Shown piece by piece: positions 27,498 through 39,180 of a DNA stretch of 64,000 nt. Below the pieces are notes generated by a model. The model was not told the DNA's origin. It made no database searches and saw nothing but the letters and a program-made list of their open reading frames with translations. A program made the translations under genes and the position numbers. Each line of letters begins with the position of its first letter. Within the stretch, counting starts at the first letter, position 1. Origin of the DNA: Microbacterium sp. nov. GSS16 (GTDB lineage: Bacteria > Actinomycetota > Actinomycetes > Actinomycetales > Microbacteriaceae); the NCBI RefSeq assembly GCF_028198145.1, contig NZ_CP116338.1, positions 1,426,001 to 1,490,000 on the forward strand, written 5' to 3'.

Positions 27498-29990
27498 ATG
27501 ATCGATCGCGACCGCTACCCCGTCGACCCCTGGCGTCTCATCGAGACCCGCTACGACGAGGAGGGGGTGTCGGAGACCGTCTTCACCGTCGGAAACGGCT
27601 ACCTGGGGCTGCGCGGCAACCACATCGAGGGGCGCGGGGCGCACGAGCACGGCACCTTCATCAACGGCCTGCACGAGACCTGGCCGATCCGCCACGCCGA
27701 GCAGGCGTACGGGTTCGCGGAGGTCGGGCAGACGATCGTCAACGCGCCTGACGCCAAGATCATGCGCGTCTACATCGACGACGAGCCGCTCTCATTCGAC
27801 GAGATGGAGGTGCACGAGTACTCGCGAGCGCTCGACATGCGCACCGGGGTGCTGCAGCGTGACGTCGTCTGGGTGACGCCGTCGGGCAAGCGCGTGCGCA
27901 TGCGCGACGAGCGGATGGTCAGCTTCGAAGAGCGCCACCTCGCCGTGCTCCGTCTCGAGCTGACGGTCGAGAACGCCGATGCGCCGGTCACGGTCAGCTG
28001 CCAGATGATCAACCGGCAGGATGGCGCGGGGATCTACGCCGGCGATCCGATGGCGCGGAAGGGCGACGGCGGGGCCGGCTTCGATCCGCGCAAGAGCAAC
28101 AGGATCACCGAGCGCGTGCTGCAGCCGGTGGAGTACTGGCAGGACGGGCTGCGCTCGGCTCTGTCGTACCGGGTCTCCGACTCGGGGATGACGGTCGCCG
28201 TCGTCGCCGATCACCTCATCGAGACCGAGAACGAGTACAGCGCGCGCACGCTCGTCGAGCCCGATATCGCGAAGAACGTGTTCCGGATCCAGGCGAAGGC
28301 CGGGGTGCCGGTCCGGATCGACAAGATCGTCAGCTACCACAGCTCGCGCGGCGTCCCGCCCCGCGAGCTCGTGGACCGCTGCCGCCGTTCCCTCGACCGT
28401 GTCGGGGTGGAGGGGGTGGATGCCCTGTTCGCCGCGCAGCGCGCGTGGCTCGACGCGTTCTGGGAGCGCTCCGACGTGCGCATCGCCGGCCATGACGACC
28501 TGCAGCAGGCCACCCGCTGGTGCCTGTTCCAGCTCGCGCAGGCCGCCTCGAGGGCCGATGGCAACGGCGTGGCTGCGAAGGGCCTGACCGGCTCTGGCTA
28601 CAGCGGACACTACTTCTGGGACACCGAGATCTACGTGCTGCCCTTCCTCACCTACACCTCGCCGCAGTGGGCCAAGAACGCGCTGCGCTCGCGGGTGATG
28701 ATGCTTCCGGCCGCCCGCCGGCGCGCCGCTCAGCTGAACGAGGCGGGTGCGCTGTTCCCGTGGCGCACGATCAACGGCGAAGAGGCCTCGGCGTACTACG
28801 CCGCCGGCACGGCGCAGTACCACATCAACGCCGACGTCAGCTTCGCGCTGGGCAAGTACGTGCGCGCCACCGGCGATCTCGACTTCCTGCGCCGGGAGGG
28901 CGCCGACATCGCCGTCGAGACCGCGCGCCTGTGGGCGACGCTCGGCTTCTGGCGCGGCACGAACGGCGACTCGACGTTCCACATCCACGGGGTGACCGGG
29001 CCGGACGAGTACACCACGGTCGTCAACGACAACCTGTTCACGAACGTGATGGCCCGCTACAACCTGCGCTTCGCGGCGCGCATCGTCGGCGAGATGGCCG
29101 TGAACGCCCCTGCCGCGTACGCGGCGCTGGTCGAGCGCACCGGTCTCGACGACGGTGAGCGGGATGCCTGGATGCGCGCGGCCGAGGCGATCCACATCCC
29201 GTACAGCGAGGCGCTAGGCATCCACCCGCAGGACGCGTTCTTCCTGGAGCGCGAGGTGTGGGACCTCGAGGGGACGCCGGCCGAGATGCGTCCGCTGCTG
29301 CTGCACTACCACCCACTGGTGATCTACCGCTTCCAGGTGCTCAAGCAGGCCGATGTGGTGCTGGCGCTGTTCCTTCAGGGCAACCACTTCACCCAAGAGG
29401 AGAAGCTGGCCGACTTCGACTACTACGACCCGCTGACCACGGGCGATTCGACCCTGTCGGCGGTCGTCCAGTCGATCATGGCGGCCGAGGTGGGCTATCA
29501 GGATCTCGCCCGCGAGTACTTCGAGCAGGCGCTGTACGTCGACCTGGCTGACCTGCACAACAATGCCTCCGACGGGGTGCACGTCGCGTCGGCGGGCGGG
29601 ATCTGGACCGCGCTCGTCAGCGGCTTCGGCGGCATGCGCGATCACGACGGCGAGCTGAGCTTCGACCCCCGTCTGCCGCTCGACTGGCCCGAGCTGTCGT
29701 ACCCGCTGCAATGGCGTGGCTCGCAGCTGCAGGTCACCATCACGCGCAACCAGCTCGACCTCGAGGTGCGCGACGGCGATGCCGTCGAGTTCACCGTGCG
29801 CGGCGCGGCGCATCGCGCGGCGGTCGGGGAGCCCGCGTCGGTGCTGCTCGCGGGCCAGGGCCCGGTGCGGCCGGGGCGGCCGACGCTGCGCGGCATCGAG
29901 GATGCCCGCCGCGACGACGGCACCCGTCTGTCGGTCTCGCTCCCGGTGACCACGACGACCATCCCCATCATCGACGCGTTCGAGGCCTGA
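27498..29990 (+). CDS. Glycoside hydrolase family 65 disaccharide phosphorylase
   Basis: An 830-aa enzyme with the GH65 layout: N-terminal beta-sandwich (about 1-300), a linker, an (alpha/alpha)6 barrel (about 340-700) and a small C-terminal beta domain. The catalytic acid Glu lies in VTGPDEY (about residue 502), and phosphate-binding residues lie in the KQADVVL and HNNASDG regions. GH65 members act on maltose, trehalose, kojibiose, nigerose or related sugars, and the exact substrate cannot be read from sequence. Adjacent beta-phosphoglucomutase supports phosphorolysis to beta-glucose 1-phosphate. Confidence 0.9.
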   Translation: MIDRDRYPVDPWRLIETRYDEEGVSETVFTVGNGYLGLRGNHIEGRGAHEHGTFINGLHETWPIRHAEQAYGFAEVGQTIVNAPDAKIMRVYIDDEPLSFDEMEVHEYSRALDMRTGVLQRDVVWVTPSGKRVRMRDERMVSFEERHLAVLRLELTVENADAPVTVSCQMINRQDGAGIYAGDPMARKGDGGAGFDPRKSNRITERVLQPVEYWQDGLRSALSYRVSDSGMTVAVVADHLIETENEYSARTLVEPDIAKNVFRIQAKAGVPVRIDKIVSYHSSRGVPPRELVDRCRRSLDRVGVEGVDALFAAQRAWLDAFWERSDVRIAGHDDLQQATRWCLFQLAQAASRADGNGVAAKGLTGSGYSGHYFWDTEIYVLPFLTYTSPQWAKNALRSRVMMLPAARRRAAQLNEAGALFPWRTINGEEASAYYAAGTAQYHINADVSFALGKYVRATGDLDFLRREGADIAVETARLWATLGFWRGTNGDSTFHIHGVTGPDEYTTVVNDNLFTNVMARYNLRFAARIVGEMAVNAPAAYAALVERTGLDDGERDAWMRAAEAIHIPYSEALGIHPQDAFFLEREVWDLEGTPAEMRPLLLHYHPLVIYRFQVLKQADVVLALFLQGNHFTQEEKLADFDYYDPLTTGDSTLSAVVQSIMAAEVGYQDLAREYFEQALYVDLADLHNNASDGVHVASAGGIWTALVSGFGGMRDHDGELSFDPRLPLDWPELSYPLQWRGSQLQVTITRNQLDLEVRDGDAVEFTVRGAAHRAAVGEPASVLLAGQGPVRPGRPTLRGIEDARRDDGTRLSVSLPVTTTTIPIIDAFEA

Positions 29991-30076
29991 CCTCCGTTCG
30001 GCGCCTTCGCGCCCTCCCCCCTCCGCGCCGCCCACAGGGGGATCGGACCGGGAGGGCTGATGTCGGCGGCACGCCG

Positions 30077-30082
30077 TAGGCT
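30077..30082 (+). promoter_or_regulatory. Leaderless promoter of dnaX
   Basis: TAGGCT ends six bases before the GTG at 30089. The same hexamer and spacing occur at pta. Confidence 0.6.
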
Positions 30083-30088
30083 GGTCGA

Positions 30089-32671
30089 GTGACGACAGCC
30101 CTGTACCGCCGCTACCGGCCCGAGACCTTCGGCGAGATGATCGGGCAGTCCCAGGTGACCGATCCGCTCATGACCGCCCTGCGCGGCGACCGTGTCGGTC
30201 ACGCGTATCTGTTCTCGGGTCCGCGCGGCTGCGGTAAGACCACCTCGGCGCGCATCCTCGCACGGTGCCTGAACTGCGCCGAGGGCCCGACCGACACGCC
30301 GTGCGGCGTATGCCCGAGCTGCGTCGAGCTGTCTCGCGCGGGCGGCGGCTCGCTCGACGTGGTCGAGATCGACGCCGCGAGCCACAACGGCGTCGATGAC
30401 GCGCGCGATCTGCGCGAGCGCGCGACCTTCGCTCCCAGCCGCGACCGGTTCAAGATCTTCATCCTCGATGAGGCGCACATGGTCACCCCGCAGGGCTTCA
30501 ACGCCCTGCTGAAGCTGGTCGAGGAGCCGCCCGCTCACGTGAAGTTCATCTTCGCGACCACCGAGCCCGAGAAGGTGCTCGGCACGATCCGCTCGCGCAC
30601 GCACCACTACCCGTTCCGGCTGGTGCCGCCGGCGGCGATGCTGGAGTACGTCGAGAAGCTCTGCGGCGAGGAGGGTGTGCAGGTCGAGCCTGGCGTGCTC
30701 ACGCTCGTCGTGCGGGCGGGCGGCGGATCGCCGCGCGACACGCTCTCGCTGCTCGATCAGCTGATCGCAGGGTCGGATGAGGGGAACGTGACCTACGAGC
30801 GCGCCGTCGCGCTGCTCGGCTACACGCACGCCGCGCTGCTCGATGAGATCGTCGACGCGCTCGCCGCCGGCGACGCGGCGGCGGCGTTCCCCGCGGTCGA
30901 TCGCGTCGTGCAGACGGGGCAGGACCCGCGCCGTTTCGTGGATGACCTGCTCGAGCGCCTCCGCGACCTCATCGTGATCGAGGCGGTGGGAGACGGTGCG
31001 TCGGCGGTGCTGCGCGGCATCCCCGCCGACGAGATGGAGCGCATGCAGGGGCAGGCGGCTTCTTTCGGCGCGGCGCGCCTGTCTCGCACCGCTGACCTGG
31101 TCAGCCAGGCGCTCGACGACATGAGCGGCGCGACGTCGCCGCGGCTGCACCTCGAGCTGATGGTCGCGCGTGTGCTCGCCGGTTCGTCGCAGGATGCCGG
31201 CACCGTGGCGCCGCAGAGTGCATCTGCGCAGGCGGCGCGGGCGCAAGGCGCGCCTGCGCAGACTCCCGCCCCGCAGAGCATGCTCGCGCGGCAGGCGCCG
31301 GTGCAGAACCCTGCCGCGCAGACTCACGTTGCGCAGAGCGCGCCCGCGCAGAAGCCGGTGGCAGGGCAGGCCGCGTCGTCCGCCGATGCGCCCAGCGTGT
31401 CGCCGGTGATCGTCGAGAACCTCACCGGGTCGGTCCCCGTCGAGCCCGACTCGACGCACGCCGCCCCCTCCGGCTCGGCTCCCATGACAGATCGTGCGGT
31501 CGCCGCACCGCAGCCCGCCCATGCGGCGGGTGATCCGGCATCCGGCACCGCGACGCCGAGGATCGAGAACGCGTCCGAGGGTGCGGCTGACACCGCTGCG
31601 GAGACGGCTGCTCCCGCGCCGAGTGGACCGGTGACATTCGAGCGCATCGCCGCAGCCTGGCCGGCCGTGCTCACCCGCCTCGAGTCCATCAGCCGGCCCT
31701 CATGGCTGATCGTGACGGGCATCCAGCCTCTCGCGTTCGACGCGCGCAGCGAGGTGCTCACGCTCGGGTTCTCGAGCCCGAGCGATGTGCCCCGGTTCAA
31801 GGGCACCACACCCGGCAGGAGCACGTCCGACCACCTTCGCGCGGCCATCGAGCAGGAGCTGGGTGTGACGGTCAAGTACCGTCCGGCCCCGCTGCCACCC
31901 GGCGGCGGGGGAGCAGCCGCGCCCACCGCGCCCGCAGGATCAGGCCCCGCAGGGTCGGGGGCGGCGTCGACCGGACCCGCCTCTTCCGGATCGGGCTCGG
32001 GCGCCGCACCCGCGCGAGATGATGACGCCCCGGCCTCCGGCTGGGCGAATCCGATGAGCGGCCCGCAGAATCTCGGCGGGGCAGGCGGCGCCGCGGTGCC
32101 GCCGCGACCGGGCACCGGGGGGCCAGCGTCGAACGCGACCCGCCCCGCGTCGGCGGCGGTCACCGACTGGGCCGTCGCTCCGATCCCATCATCTGCTCCG
32201 GTGGCCGTGGCCCCCGCCGCGGTCGAGGAGGCGGAGCATCGCTCGCCGAGCCCGAGCCCGAGCCCGAGCGCACCGGCGACCGCGTCGAGCGCTCCGCAGC
32301 CGCAGTTCCCGGTCGACGACGAACCGGGCGAGGTCGAGGCGGCCGGGTCGGCCCCGCGGCCCCCGCACGACGGCGACATCGACGCGCCTCCGCCGCAGGA
32401 CGATTACCCGCCTTTCGACGACGAGCCGCCGTACGACCCCGAATACGACGAACCACGTCGCCAGGCTGCGACGCCCGCGACACCTGCGGCACGCGCGGCT
32501 GATCCTGCGCAGGCGCCCGCTCGCCCGTCTCTTCGTGAGGTGCCCCCGCCCGCGAATCGTCCCCAGGCCTCCGACGGCGTCGAGCGTCGCGGCGAGGCTG
32601 TGATCAGGCAGGTGCTCGGGGCGAAGTTCCTGCGTGAAGAGCCCTACCAGCCGCCCTCGAGGTTCAACTGA
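30089..32671 (+). CDS. dnaX: DNA polymerase III subunit gamma/tau
   Basis: The clamp-loader ATPase of the replicative polymerase. The protein is 860 aa, with conserved AAA+ domains in the first 370 residues: Walker [10 protein letters not shown] (44-52), a four-Cys zinc module ([19 protein letters not shown]), Walker [13 protein letters not shown] and sensor ATTEPEKV. The remaining 490 residues include a 140-residue Ala/Gln/Pro linker with repeated PAQ units, a middle folded stretch ([14 protein letters not shown]) and further Pro/Ser/Asp-rich linkers. I see no obvious frameshift signal for a short gamma form. It overlaps recR by one base. Confidence 0.96.
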   Translation: MTTALYRRYRPETFGEMIGQSQVTDPLMTALRGDRVGHAYLFSGPRGCGKTTSARILARCLNCAEGPTDTPCGVCPSCVELSRAGGGSLDVVEIDAASHNGVDDARDLRERATFAPSRDRFKIFILDEAHMVTPQGFNALLKLVEEPPAHVKFIFATTEPEKVLGTIRSRTHHYPFRLVPPAAMLEYVEKLCGEEGVQVEPGVLTLVVRAGGGSPRDTLSLLDQLIAGSDEGNVTYERAVALLGYTHAALLDEIVDALAAGDAAAAFPAVDRVVQTGQDPRRFVDDLLERLRDLIVIEAVGDGASAVLRGIPADEMERMQGQAASFGAARLSRTADLVSQALDDMSGATSPRLHLELMVARVLAGSSQDAGTVAPQSASAQAARAQGAPAQTPAPQSMLARQAPVQNPAAQTHVAQSAPAQKPVAGQAASSADAPSVSPVIVENLTGSVPVEPDSTHAAPSGSAPMTDRAVAAPQPAHAAGDPASGTATPRIENASEGAADTAAETAAPAPSGPVTFERIAAAWPAVLTRLESISRPSWLIVTGIQPLAFDARSEVLTLGFSSPSDVPRFKGTTPGRSTSDHLRAAIEQELGVTVKYRPAPLPPGGGGAAAPTAPAGSGPAGSGAASTGPASSGSGSGAAPARDDDAPASGWANPMSGPQNLGGAGGAAVPPRPGTGGPASNATRPASAAVTDWAVAPIPSSAPVAVAPAAVEEAEHRSPSPSPSPSAPATASSAPQPQFPVDDEPGEVEAAGSAPRPPHDGDIDAPPPQDDYPPFDDEPPYDPEYDEPRRQAATPATPAARAADPAQAPARPSLREVPPPANRPQASDGVERRGEAVIRQVLGAKFLREEPYQPPSRFN

Positions 32672-33264
32672 TGTACGACGGAATCGTCCAGGAGCTGATC
32701 GACGAGTTCGGCCGCCTCCCCGGCATCGGGCCGAAGTCCGCGCAGCGCATCGCGTTCCACATCCTGCAGACGCCGTCGTTCGACGTCGCGCGGCTCTCCG
32801 AGCTGCTCACCGAAGTGCGTGCGCGAGTGCGCTTCTGCGAGGTGTGCGGCAACGTCTCCGAGCAGGATCGCTGCGCCATCTGCCGCGACCCCCGCCGCAA
32901 CCCGGAGCTGATCTGCGTCGTGGAGGACGCCAAGGACGTCGCCGCCATCGAGCGCACCCGCGAGTTCCGCGGTCTGTACCACGTGCTCGGCGGCGCGATC
33001 AGCCCGATAGCCGGCATCGGTCCCGACGACCTGCGGATCGCGCAGCTGATGGCGCGGCTGGCCGACGGCACCGTGCAGGAGGTGATCCTCGCCACGAATC
33101 CCAATCTCGAGGGCGAGGCGACCGCCAGCTACCTGAGCCGCCTGCTGACCAGCATGTCGATCACCGTGTCACGACTGGCATCCGGCTTGCCCGTCGGCGG
33201 TGACCTCGAATACGCCGACGAGGTGACGCTGGGGCGGGCCTTCGAGGGTCGTCGCCGGCTATGA
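32671..33264 (+). CDS. recR: Recombination protein RecR
   Basis: RecR works with RecF/RecO to load RecA at gaps. It is 197 aa, standard length. Helix-hairpin-helix [15 protein letters not shown], zinc finger [16 protein letters not shown], Toprim domain starting [14 protein letters not shown] and a C-terminal Walker-like segment are in order. TGATG overlap with dnaX and ATGA overlap with the next gene indicate one operon. Confidence 0.97.
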   Translation: MYDGIVQELIDEFGRLPGIGPKSAQRIAFHILQTPSFDVARLSELLTEVRARVRFCEVCGNVSEQDRCAICRDPRRNPELICVVEDAKDVAAIERTREFRGLYHVLGGAISPIAGIGPDDLRIAQLMARLADGTVQEVILATNPNLEGEATASYLSRLLTSMSITVSRLASGLPVGGDLEYADEVTLGRAFEGRRRL

Positions 33265-34325
33265 GCGCGCAGCACGCAGGATTCACTCGCCGCGGCTGGA
33301 TCCTGTTCGCGATCATGGCGCTCGTCTGGGGCATCACCTACCTCTTCATCAAAGAGGCGGTGCACTCGTTCTCGCCGCCGGCGGTGGTCGCCGGTCGCAC
33401 GCTGCTCGGCGGCATCATCCTGTTGCCCTTCGCGCTGCGTGCCGGCGCGCTCGCCGCGGCCTGGCGGCACTGGCCCTGGGTGCTCGCCTTCGGTCTGGTC
33501 GAGATGGCGGGGCCCTTCCTGCTGCTCAGCCATGCCGAGACGCAGCTGCCGTCCGGTCTGACCGGCCTGCTCGTTTCGACCGTTCCGCTGTTCGCCGTCA
33601 TCATCGCGCTGCTGCGAGGAGACCGATCCGCTCTCGCGCCGGCCCGGCTCGGCGGCCTGCTGCTCGGCTTCGCCGGCGTCGCGGTGGTCGTCGCCGGCCC
33701 CGGCCTCTTCCCGCACGGCCCGAGCAGCGCGTTCGCGATCGGGGAGATCCTGCTGACCGCGGTGCTCTACGCGGTCGCGCCGTTCATCATCGCCCTCAAG
33801 CTGAAGGACGTGCCGTCGCTCGGCACCATCACGCTCGCGCTGTTCGCCATCGGGATCGGATACCTTCCAGCCGCGCTGCTCACGCAGCACGAGGTGCCCA
33901 CCGTCCGCGCCACGGTGTCGCTGCTGCTGCTCGGCATCGTCTGCACGGCGCTCGCCTTCGTCGCCTTCTTCGCACTGATCCGCGAGGTCGGTCCGGTGCG
34001 CGCCCCGCTGTTCACCTACGTCAATCCGATCGTCGCCATCGTGCTCGGTGCGATCGTGCTCGCCGAGCCGCTCACGCCCGGCCTGCTGATCGGCTTCCCG
34101 GTCGTGCTGATCGGATGCTGGCTCGCGGCGACCGGCGGACGCCTTCGGCCGCGGGCATCCGCTCCCGATCTGACCACGGGACCGATCACCACGACCGAGA
34201 CCGCGGAGGTGATCGTCTCGGACCCGCGCCCCGACTCCGGCGACCGGCCCGACCTCGCTGAACGGCCGGGCGCCGGCGACGGATCCGATTCCGGCGACCG
34301 GCCCGACTCCGGCGGCCGCAGCTGA
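33261..34325 (+). CDS. EamA/DMT superfamily transporter
   Basis: A 354-aa membrane protein with ten helices arranged as two EamA repeats ([12 protein letters not shown] at the start of the first repeat). The substrate is unknown; family members export amino acids and other metabolites. The last 60 residues are a hydrophilic tail with repeated D-S-G-D-R-P units, absent from most members. It overlaps recR by four bases, so it is cotranscribed with dnaX-recR. Confidence 0.85.
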   Translation: MSAQHAGFTRRGWILFAIMALVWGITYLFIKEAVHSFSPPAVVAGRTLLGGIILLPFALRAGALAAAWRHWPWVLAFGLVEMAGPFLLLSHAETQLPSGLTGLLVSTVPLFAVIIALLRGDRSALAPARLGGLLLGFAGVAVVVAGPGLFPHGPSSAFAIGEILLTAVLYAVAPFIIALKLKDVPSLGTITLALFAIGIGYLPAALLTQHEVPTVRATVSLLLLGIVCTALAFVAFFALIREVGPVRAPLFTYVNPIVAIVLGAIVLAEPLTPGLLIGFPVVLIGCWLAATGGRLRPRASAPDLTTGPITTTETAEVIVSDPRPDSGDRPDLAERPGAGDGSDSGDRPDSGGRS

Positions 34326-34377
34326 CGCCGCGTCCCGTGCACGCGTCACATGTGTGAGGCGGCATGAGGGTGATTTG

Positions 34378-34383
34378 TAGAAT
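34378..34383 (+). promoter_or_regulatory. -10 box upstream of lysC
   Basis: TAGAAT lies 39 bases before the lysC GTG. A near-palindrome TCACATGTGTGA (34346-34357) sits where a regulator could contact the -35 region. Confidence 0.5.
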
Positions 34384-34422
34384 GTGCCTGGGCGGATCCG
34401 CCCTTCGTCCCCGGGAGTGATC

Positions 34423-35709
34423 GTGGCCCTGATCGTGCAGAAGTACGGCGGTTCGTCCGTCGCCGACGCGGAGAGCATCAAGCGCGTCGCCAAGCGCATC
34501 GTCGACACCCGTCGTGCCGGTCACGACGTCGTCGTCGCCGTCAGCGCCATGGGCGACACGACTGACGAGATGCTTGACCTCGCGCACGAGGTGGCGCCCA
34601 TCCCGGCACCGCGGGAACTCGACATGCTGCTGTCGAGCGGTGAGCGCATCTCGATGGCGCTGCTCGCCATGGCGATCCACTCGATGGGCTTCGAGGCGCG
34701 ATCGTTCACGGGCAGCCAGGCCGGCATGATCACCGACTCGCACCACGGCAAGGCGCGCATCGTGGATGTCACCCCCGTTCGCCTCCGTGAGGCGCTCGAC
34801 GAGGGCGCGATCGTCATCGTCGCCGGCTTCCAGGGATTCAACCGCGACACCCGCGACATCACCACGCTAGGGCGCGGCGGATCCGACACCACCGCCGTCG
34901 CCCTGGCCGCCGCGCTCAACGCCGACGTCTGCGAGATCTACAGCGACGTCGACGGCATCTTCACCGCGGACCCGCGAGTCATTCCGCGCGCTCGCAAGCT
35001 CGAGCAGGTCTCCAGCGAGGAGATGCTCGAGCTCGCCGCCAACGGCGCGAAGGTGCTCTACATCCGCGCCGTCGAGTACGCCCGCCGTCACGGCGTGCTC
35101 ATCCACGCCCGCTCGACCTTCTCGTCGTCGGAGGGCACGTACGTTCTGGGCGAGGGCATGAAGAACCCGCGCGCCATCGAGGGAGAAGCCATGGAAGAAC
35201 CGATCGTCGCCGGAGTCGCCACCGACCTCAGCCAGGCCAAGATCACCGTCGCCGGTGTGCCCGATGTGCCGGGCAAGGCAGCCGAGATCTTCAAGATTGT
35301 CTCGAAGGCCGGGGCGAACGTCGACATGATCGTGCAGAACGTCTCCGCGGCATCCACCGGTCGCACCGACATCTCCTTCACGCTGCCCAAGGCAGATGCG
35401 GCGACGACACTCAAGGCGCTCGCCGCCGAGCAGCGCGAGGTGGGCTTCGAGAACCTGCTGCACGACGATCAGATCGGCAAGCTCTCGGTCGTGGGCGCCG
35501 GGATGCGCACCCACTCCGGCGTCTCGGCGATCCTCTTCGAGGCGCTCAGCGCCGGCGGCATCAACATCGAGATGATCTCCACGTCGGAGATCCGCATCTC
35601 GGTGGTGCTCCGCGGCGACGACGTCGCCGAGGCGGCGCGCACGGTGCACAGCGCATACGGTCTCGACAGCGAGATCGAAGCTGTCGTGCACGCGGGCACC
35701 GGCCGCTGA
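34423..35709 (+). CDS. lysC: Aspartate kinase
   Basis: First enzyme of the aspartate family pathway. It is 428 aa. The kinase domain has [11 protein letters not shown] at the N-terminus and [17 protein letters not shown]. Two ACT domains in the last 160 residues bind feedback inhibitors. GTG 34423 with GGGAG upstream is the start; an in-frame ATG at 34384 lacks a ribosome site. An internal ATG at 35191 (MEEPIVAG) behind GGGAGAA would give a separate 172-aa beta subunit, as known for Corynebacterium and Bacillus aspartate kinases. asd follows. Confidence 0.96.
   Translation: MALIVQKYGGSSVADAESIKRVAKRIVDTRRAGHDVVVAVSAMGDTTDEMLDLAHEVAPIPAPRELDMLLSSGERISMALLAMAIHSMGFEARSFTGSQAGMITDSHHGKARIVDVTPVRLREALDEGAIVIVAGFQGFNRDTRDITTLGRGGSDTTAVALAAALNADVCEIYSDVDGIFTADPRVIPRARKLEQVSSEEMLELAANGAKVLYIRAVEYARRHGVLIHARSTFSSSEGTYVLGEGMKNPRAIEGEAMEEPIVAGVATDLSQAKITVAGVPDVPGKAAEIFKIVSKAGANVDMIVQNVSAASTGRTDISFTLPKADAATTLKALAAEQREVGFENLLHDDQIGKLSVVGAGMRTHSGVSAILFEALSAGGINIEMISTSEIRISVVLRGDDVAEAARTVHSAYGLDSEIEAVVHAGTGR
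35191..35709 (+). CDS. Aspartate kinase beta subunit (internal start)
   Basis: An in-frame ATG with GGGAGAA (35181-35187) three bases upstream begins just before the two ACT domains. Alpha2-beta2 aspartate kinases made from one gene by internal initiation are established in related actinobacteria. The sequence supports the same here; expression is inferred. Confidence 0.55.
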   Translation: MEEPIVAGVATDLSQAKITVAGVPDVPGKAAEIFKIVSKAGANVDMIVQNVSAASTGRTDISFTLPKADAATTLKALAAEQREVGFENLLHDDQIGKLSVVGAGMRTHSGVSAILFEALSAGGINIEMISTSEIRISVVLRGDDVAEAARTVHSAYGLDSEIEAVVHAGTGR

Positions 35710-35748
35710 CCCTCTGAAATCCCGGACCCGCACTCGACGGCGACGGGA

Positions 35749-35754
35749 TAGACT
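35749..35754 (+). promoter_or_regulatory. -10 box upstream of asd
   Basis: TAGACT in the 131-base lysC-asd gap would give asd its own transcript with an 80-base leader. Read-through from lysC is also possible. Confidence 0.45.
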
Positions 35755-35768
35755 CACCGCAACCCTGA

Positions 35769-36914
<1,146 letters not shown>

Positions 36915-37031
36915 CGCACGCTCCGAGGCGCCCTGGTCGGTCTTCCTGGTGTGCCGGAGGGGATCGACGGGGTCGCCGGCGGCCGCGTCGGTGGCGCTCC
37001 GCGGCCGGAAAGCCGCACCGCCACGGACGAC

Positions 37032-37037
37032 TAGACT
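37032..37037 (+). promoter_or_regulatory. Leaderless promoter of mqo
   Basis: TAGACT ends six bases before the GTG at 37044. The 129-base asd-mqo gap holds a GC-rich imperfect hairpin but nothing else I can support. Confidence 0.6.
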
Positions 37038-37043
37038 GTTCTG

Positions 37044-38516
37044 GTGACCGAAACCGTCGATGTCGTTCTGATCGGTGGGGGCATCATGTCCGCCACGCTG
37101 GGTACCCTGCTGCACGAGCTGCAGCCGGACTGGAAGATCGTCGCCTACGAGCGACTCGGTGGCGTCGCTCAGGAGAGCTCGAACCCGTGGAACAACGCCG
37201 GCACCGGTCACGCCGCTCTGTGCGAACTGAACTACATGCCGCAGGGCAAGGACGGCTCGCTCGATCCCGCCAAGGCGATCTCGATCAACGAGCAGTTCCA
37301 GCAGAGCCGTGAGTTCTGGTCGACGCTGGTCGAGCGCGGCACCCTCGATGGTCCGTCGACGTTCATCAACTCGGTGCCGCACATGACCTTCGTGCGGGGC
37401 GAGAAGGATGTCGCGTTCCTCAAGGCGCGCTACGAGGTGCTGAAGGATCAGCCCCTCTTCGAGGGCATCGAGTACAGCGAGGATTCGCGCGTCATCAACA
37501 AGTGGGCCCCGTTGCTCATGCAGAAGCGTCGCAAGGGTGAGCCGTTCGCGGCGACCAGAGTGCCCTCGGGCACCGACGTCGACTTCGGCTCGCTCACCCA
37601 CCAGCTCTTCGATCACCTGGCCAAGTCGGGCGTGCAGGTGCGCACCGACCACGAGGTGCGCAGCCTCAAGCGCCAGAGCGACGGCAGCTGGCTCGTCAAG
37701 TACCGTCACGTCATCGGCCGCACTCCGGGTCAGGTCAAGGCGCGCTTCGTCTTCGTCGGCGCCGGCGGCTGGGCGCTCAAGCTGCTGCAGAAGAGCGGAA
37801 TCCCTGAGATCAAGGGATACGGCGTCTTCCCGATCGGCGGTCAGTGGCTGAAGACGACCGATCCGGCGCTCGTCTCGCAGCATCAGGCGAAGGTCTACTC
37901 GCAGGCCGCGATCGGTGCCCCGCCGATGTCGGTGCCCCACCTCGACACCCGCGTCGTCGACGGGGAGAAGTCGCTGATGTTCGGGCCCTTCGCGACCTTC
38001 AGTCCGAAGTTCCTCAAGCACGGCTCGATGCTCGACATCATCACCCAGGTGCGCCCGCACAACCTGTGGCCGATGCTCCGCGTCGCGTTCGCCAACCCCG
38101 ATCTCATCACGTATCTGATCAGTGAGCTGGTCAAGAGCCACGGCAAGAAGGTCGACAACCTGCGCACGTTCGTGCCGACCGCACGCGATGAGGACTGGGA
38201 ACTGATCCAGGCAGGGCAGCGCGCCCAGGTGATGAAGAAGGACCCGCAGAAGGGCGGCATCCTGCAGTTCGGCACCGAGGTCGTAGCGGCCGAGGACGGC
38301 ACCATCGCGGGGCTGCTCGGTGCCTCGCCCGGGGCATCGACCGCGGTGCCGATCATGCTCGGACTGCTCAAGCGCTGCTTCCCCGAGCAGTACGCCGGCT
38401 GGGAGCCGAAGCTGAAGGATCTCATCCCGACGATGGGCCGCCGGCTCAACGACGACGCGGACGCCGCGGAGAAGTCGATGAGCGCGACCGCATCCGTTCT
38501 GTCCCTCTCGGCCTGA
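37044..38516 (+). CDS. mqo: Malate:quinone oxidoreductase
   Basis: A membrane-associated FAD enzyme oxidising malate to oxaloacetate in the citric acid cycle and reducing quinone. It is 490 aa, full length. The N-terminal FAD-binding motif VVLIGGGIMSATLGTLL is followed by the family stretch SSNPWNNAGTGHAALCELNY. The C-terminal GASPGASTAVPIML region is conserved in Mqo. The GTG start has a leaderless promoter. Confidence 0.96.
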   Translation: MTETVDVVLIGGGIMSATLGTLLHELQPDWKIVAYERLGGVAQESSNPWNNAGTGHAALCELNYMPQGKDGSLDPAKAISINEQFQQSREFWSTLVERGTLDGPSTFINSVPHMTFVRGEKDVAFLKARYEVLKDQPLFEGIEYSEDSRVINKWAPLLMQKRRKGEPFAATRVPSGTDVDFGSLTHQLFDHLAKSGVQVRTDHEVRSLKRQSDGSWLVKYRHVIGRTPGQVKARFVFVGAGGWALKLLQKSGIPEIKGYGVFPIGGQWLKTTDPALVSQHQAKVYSQAAIGAPPMSVPHLDTRVVDGEKSLMFGPFATFSPKFLKHGSMLDIITQVRPHNLWPMLRVAFANPDLITYLISELVKSHGKKVDNLRTFVPTARDEDWELIQAGQRAQVMKKDPQKGGILQFGTEVVAAEDGTIAGLLGASPGASTAVPIMLGLLKRCFPEQYAGWEPKLKDLIPTMGRRLNDDADAAEKSMSATASVLSLSA

Positions 38517-38526
38517 CGACCCGACC

Positions 38527-39147
38527 GTGGCGAAGCTGTACTTCCGCTACGGCGCGATGAACTCGGGCAAGTCCACCGCCCTGCTGCAAGCCGCCTTCAA
38601 CTACGAGGAGCGTGGTCAGCGAGTGCTGCTGGCCAAGCCCGCGATCGACACGAAGGGCGCGTCGCAGATCGAGAGCAGACTCGGCATGACGCGCGACGTC
38701 GACTTCCTCATCGGACCGCACGACGAGGCCCGTGCGCTGTTCACCAGCGTGCGCGAGCGCGTGCTCGAAGAGGGCAAGCACTCGGCCGAGCCGCATGACG
38801 TGGCGTGCTTGCTGGTCGACGAGGCGCAGTTCCTGACGCCAGAGCAGATCGACGACCTCTTCCGCATCGCCGTGCTCGACGGCATCCCGGTGATGGCGTA
38901 CGGCATCCGCAACGACTTCCGCACCCACGCCTTCCCGGGCTCGGCTCGTCTGCTCGCGATCGCCCACTCGCTCGAGGAGCTCAAGACCATCTGCCGGTGC
39001 GGCCGCAAAGCGGTCTTCAACGGCCGCATGGTCGACGGCCGCTTCGTGTTCGCCGGCGACCAGGTCGCGATCGACGGCGCCGAGGTGGCGTACGAGTCGC
39101 TGTGCGGAAACTGCTACCTCGACGAATCCGGCGGCGTCCTCGACTGA
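38527..39147 (+). CDS. tdk: Thymidine kinase (class II)
   Basis: Phosphorylates thymidine in the salvage pathway. It is 206 aa. The P-loop is GAMNSGKST (11-19), the Walker B-like DEAQFLT is near residue 98, and the zinc-binding pairs CRCGRK and CGNC lie in the C-terminal lasso domain. The GTG start is ten bases after mqo, so it may be cotranscribed. It converges on the HAD gene through a shared hairpin. Confidence 0.93.
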   Translation: MAKLYFRYGAMNSGKSTALLQAAFNYEERGQRVLLAKPAIDTKGASQIESRLGMTRDVDFLIGPHDEARALFTSVRERVLEEGKHSAEPHDVACLLVDEAQFLTPEQIDDLFRIAVLDGIPVMAYGIRNDFRTHAFPGSARLLAIAHSLEELKTICRCGRKAVFNGRMVDGRFVFAGDQVAIDGAEVAYESLCGNCYLDESGGVLD

Positions 39148-39154
39148 CGATCGG

Positions 39155-39180
39155 CCGGTCGCCGCTCAGCGGGCGACCGG
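39155..39180. terminator. Bidirectional hairpin between tdk and the HAD gene
   Basis: CCGGTCGCC (39155-39163) pairs with GGCGACCGG (39172-39180). The stop codon of the minus-strand HAD gene lies in the loop. Confidence 0.6.

Noticed and set aside
29991..30088. Second 6C-like RNA in the GH65-dnaX gap
   Set aside because: Only one C6 run and no pair of hairpins; the dnaX promoter occupies the gap.
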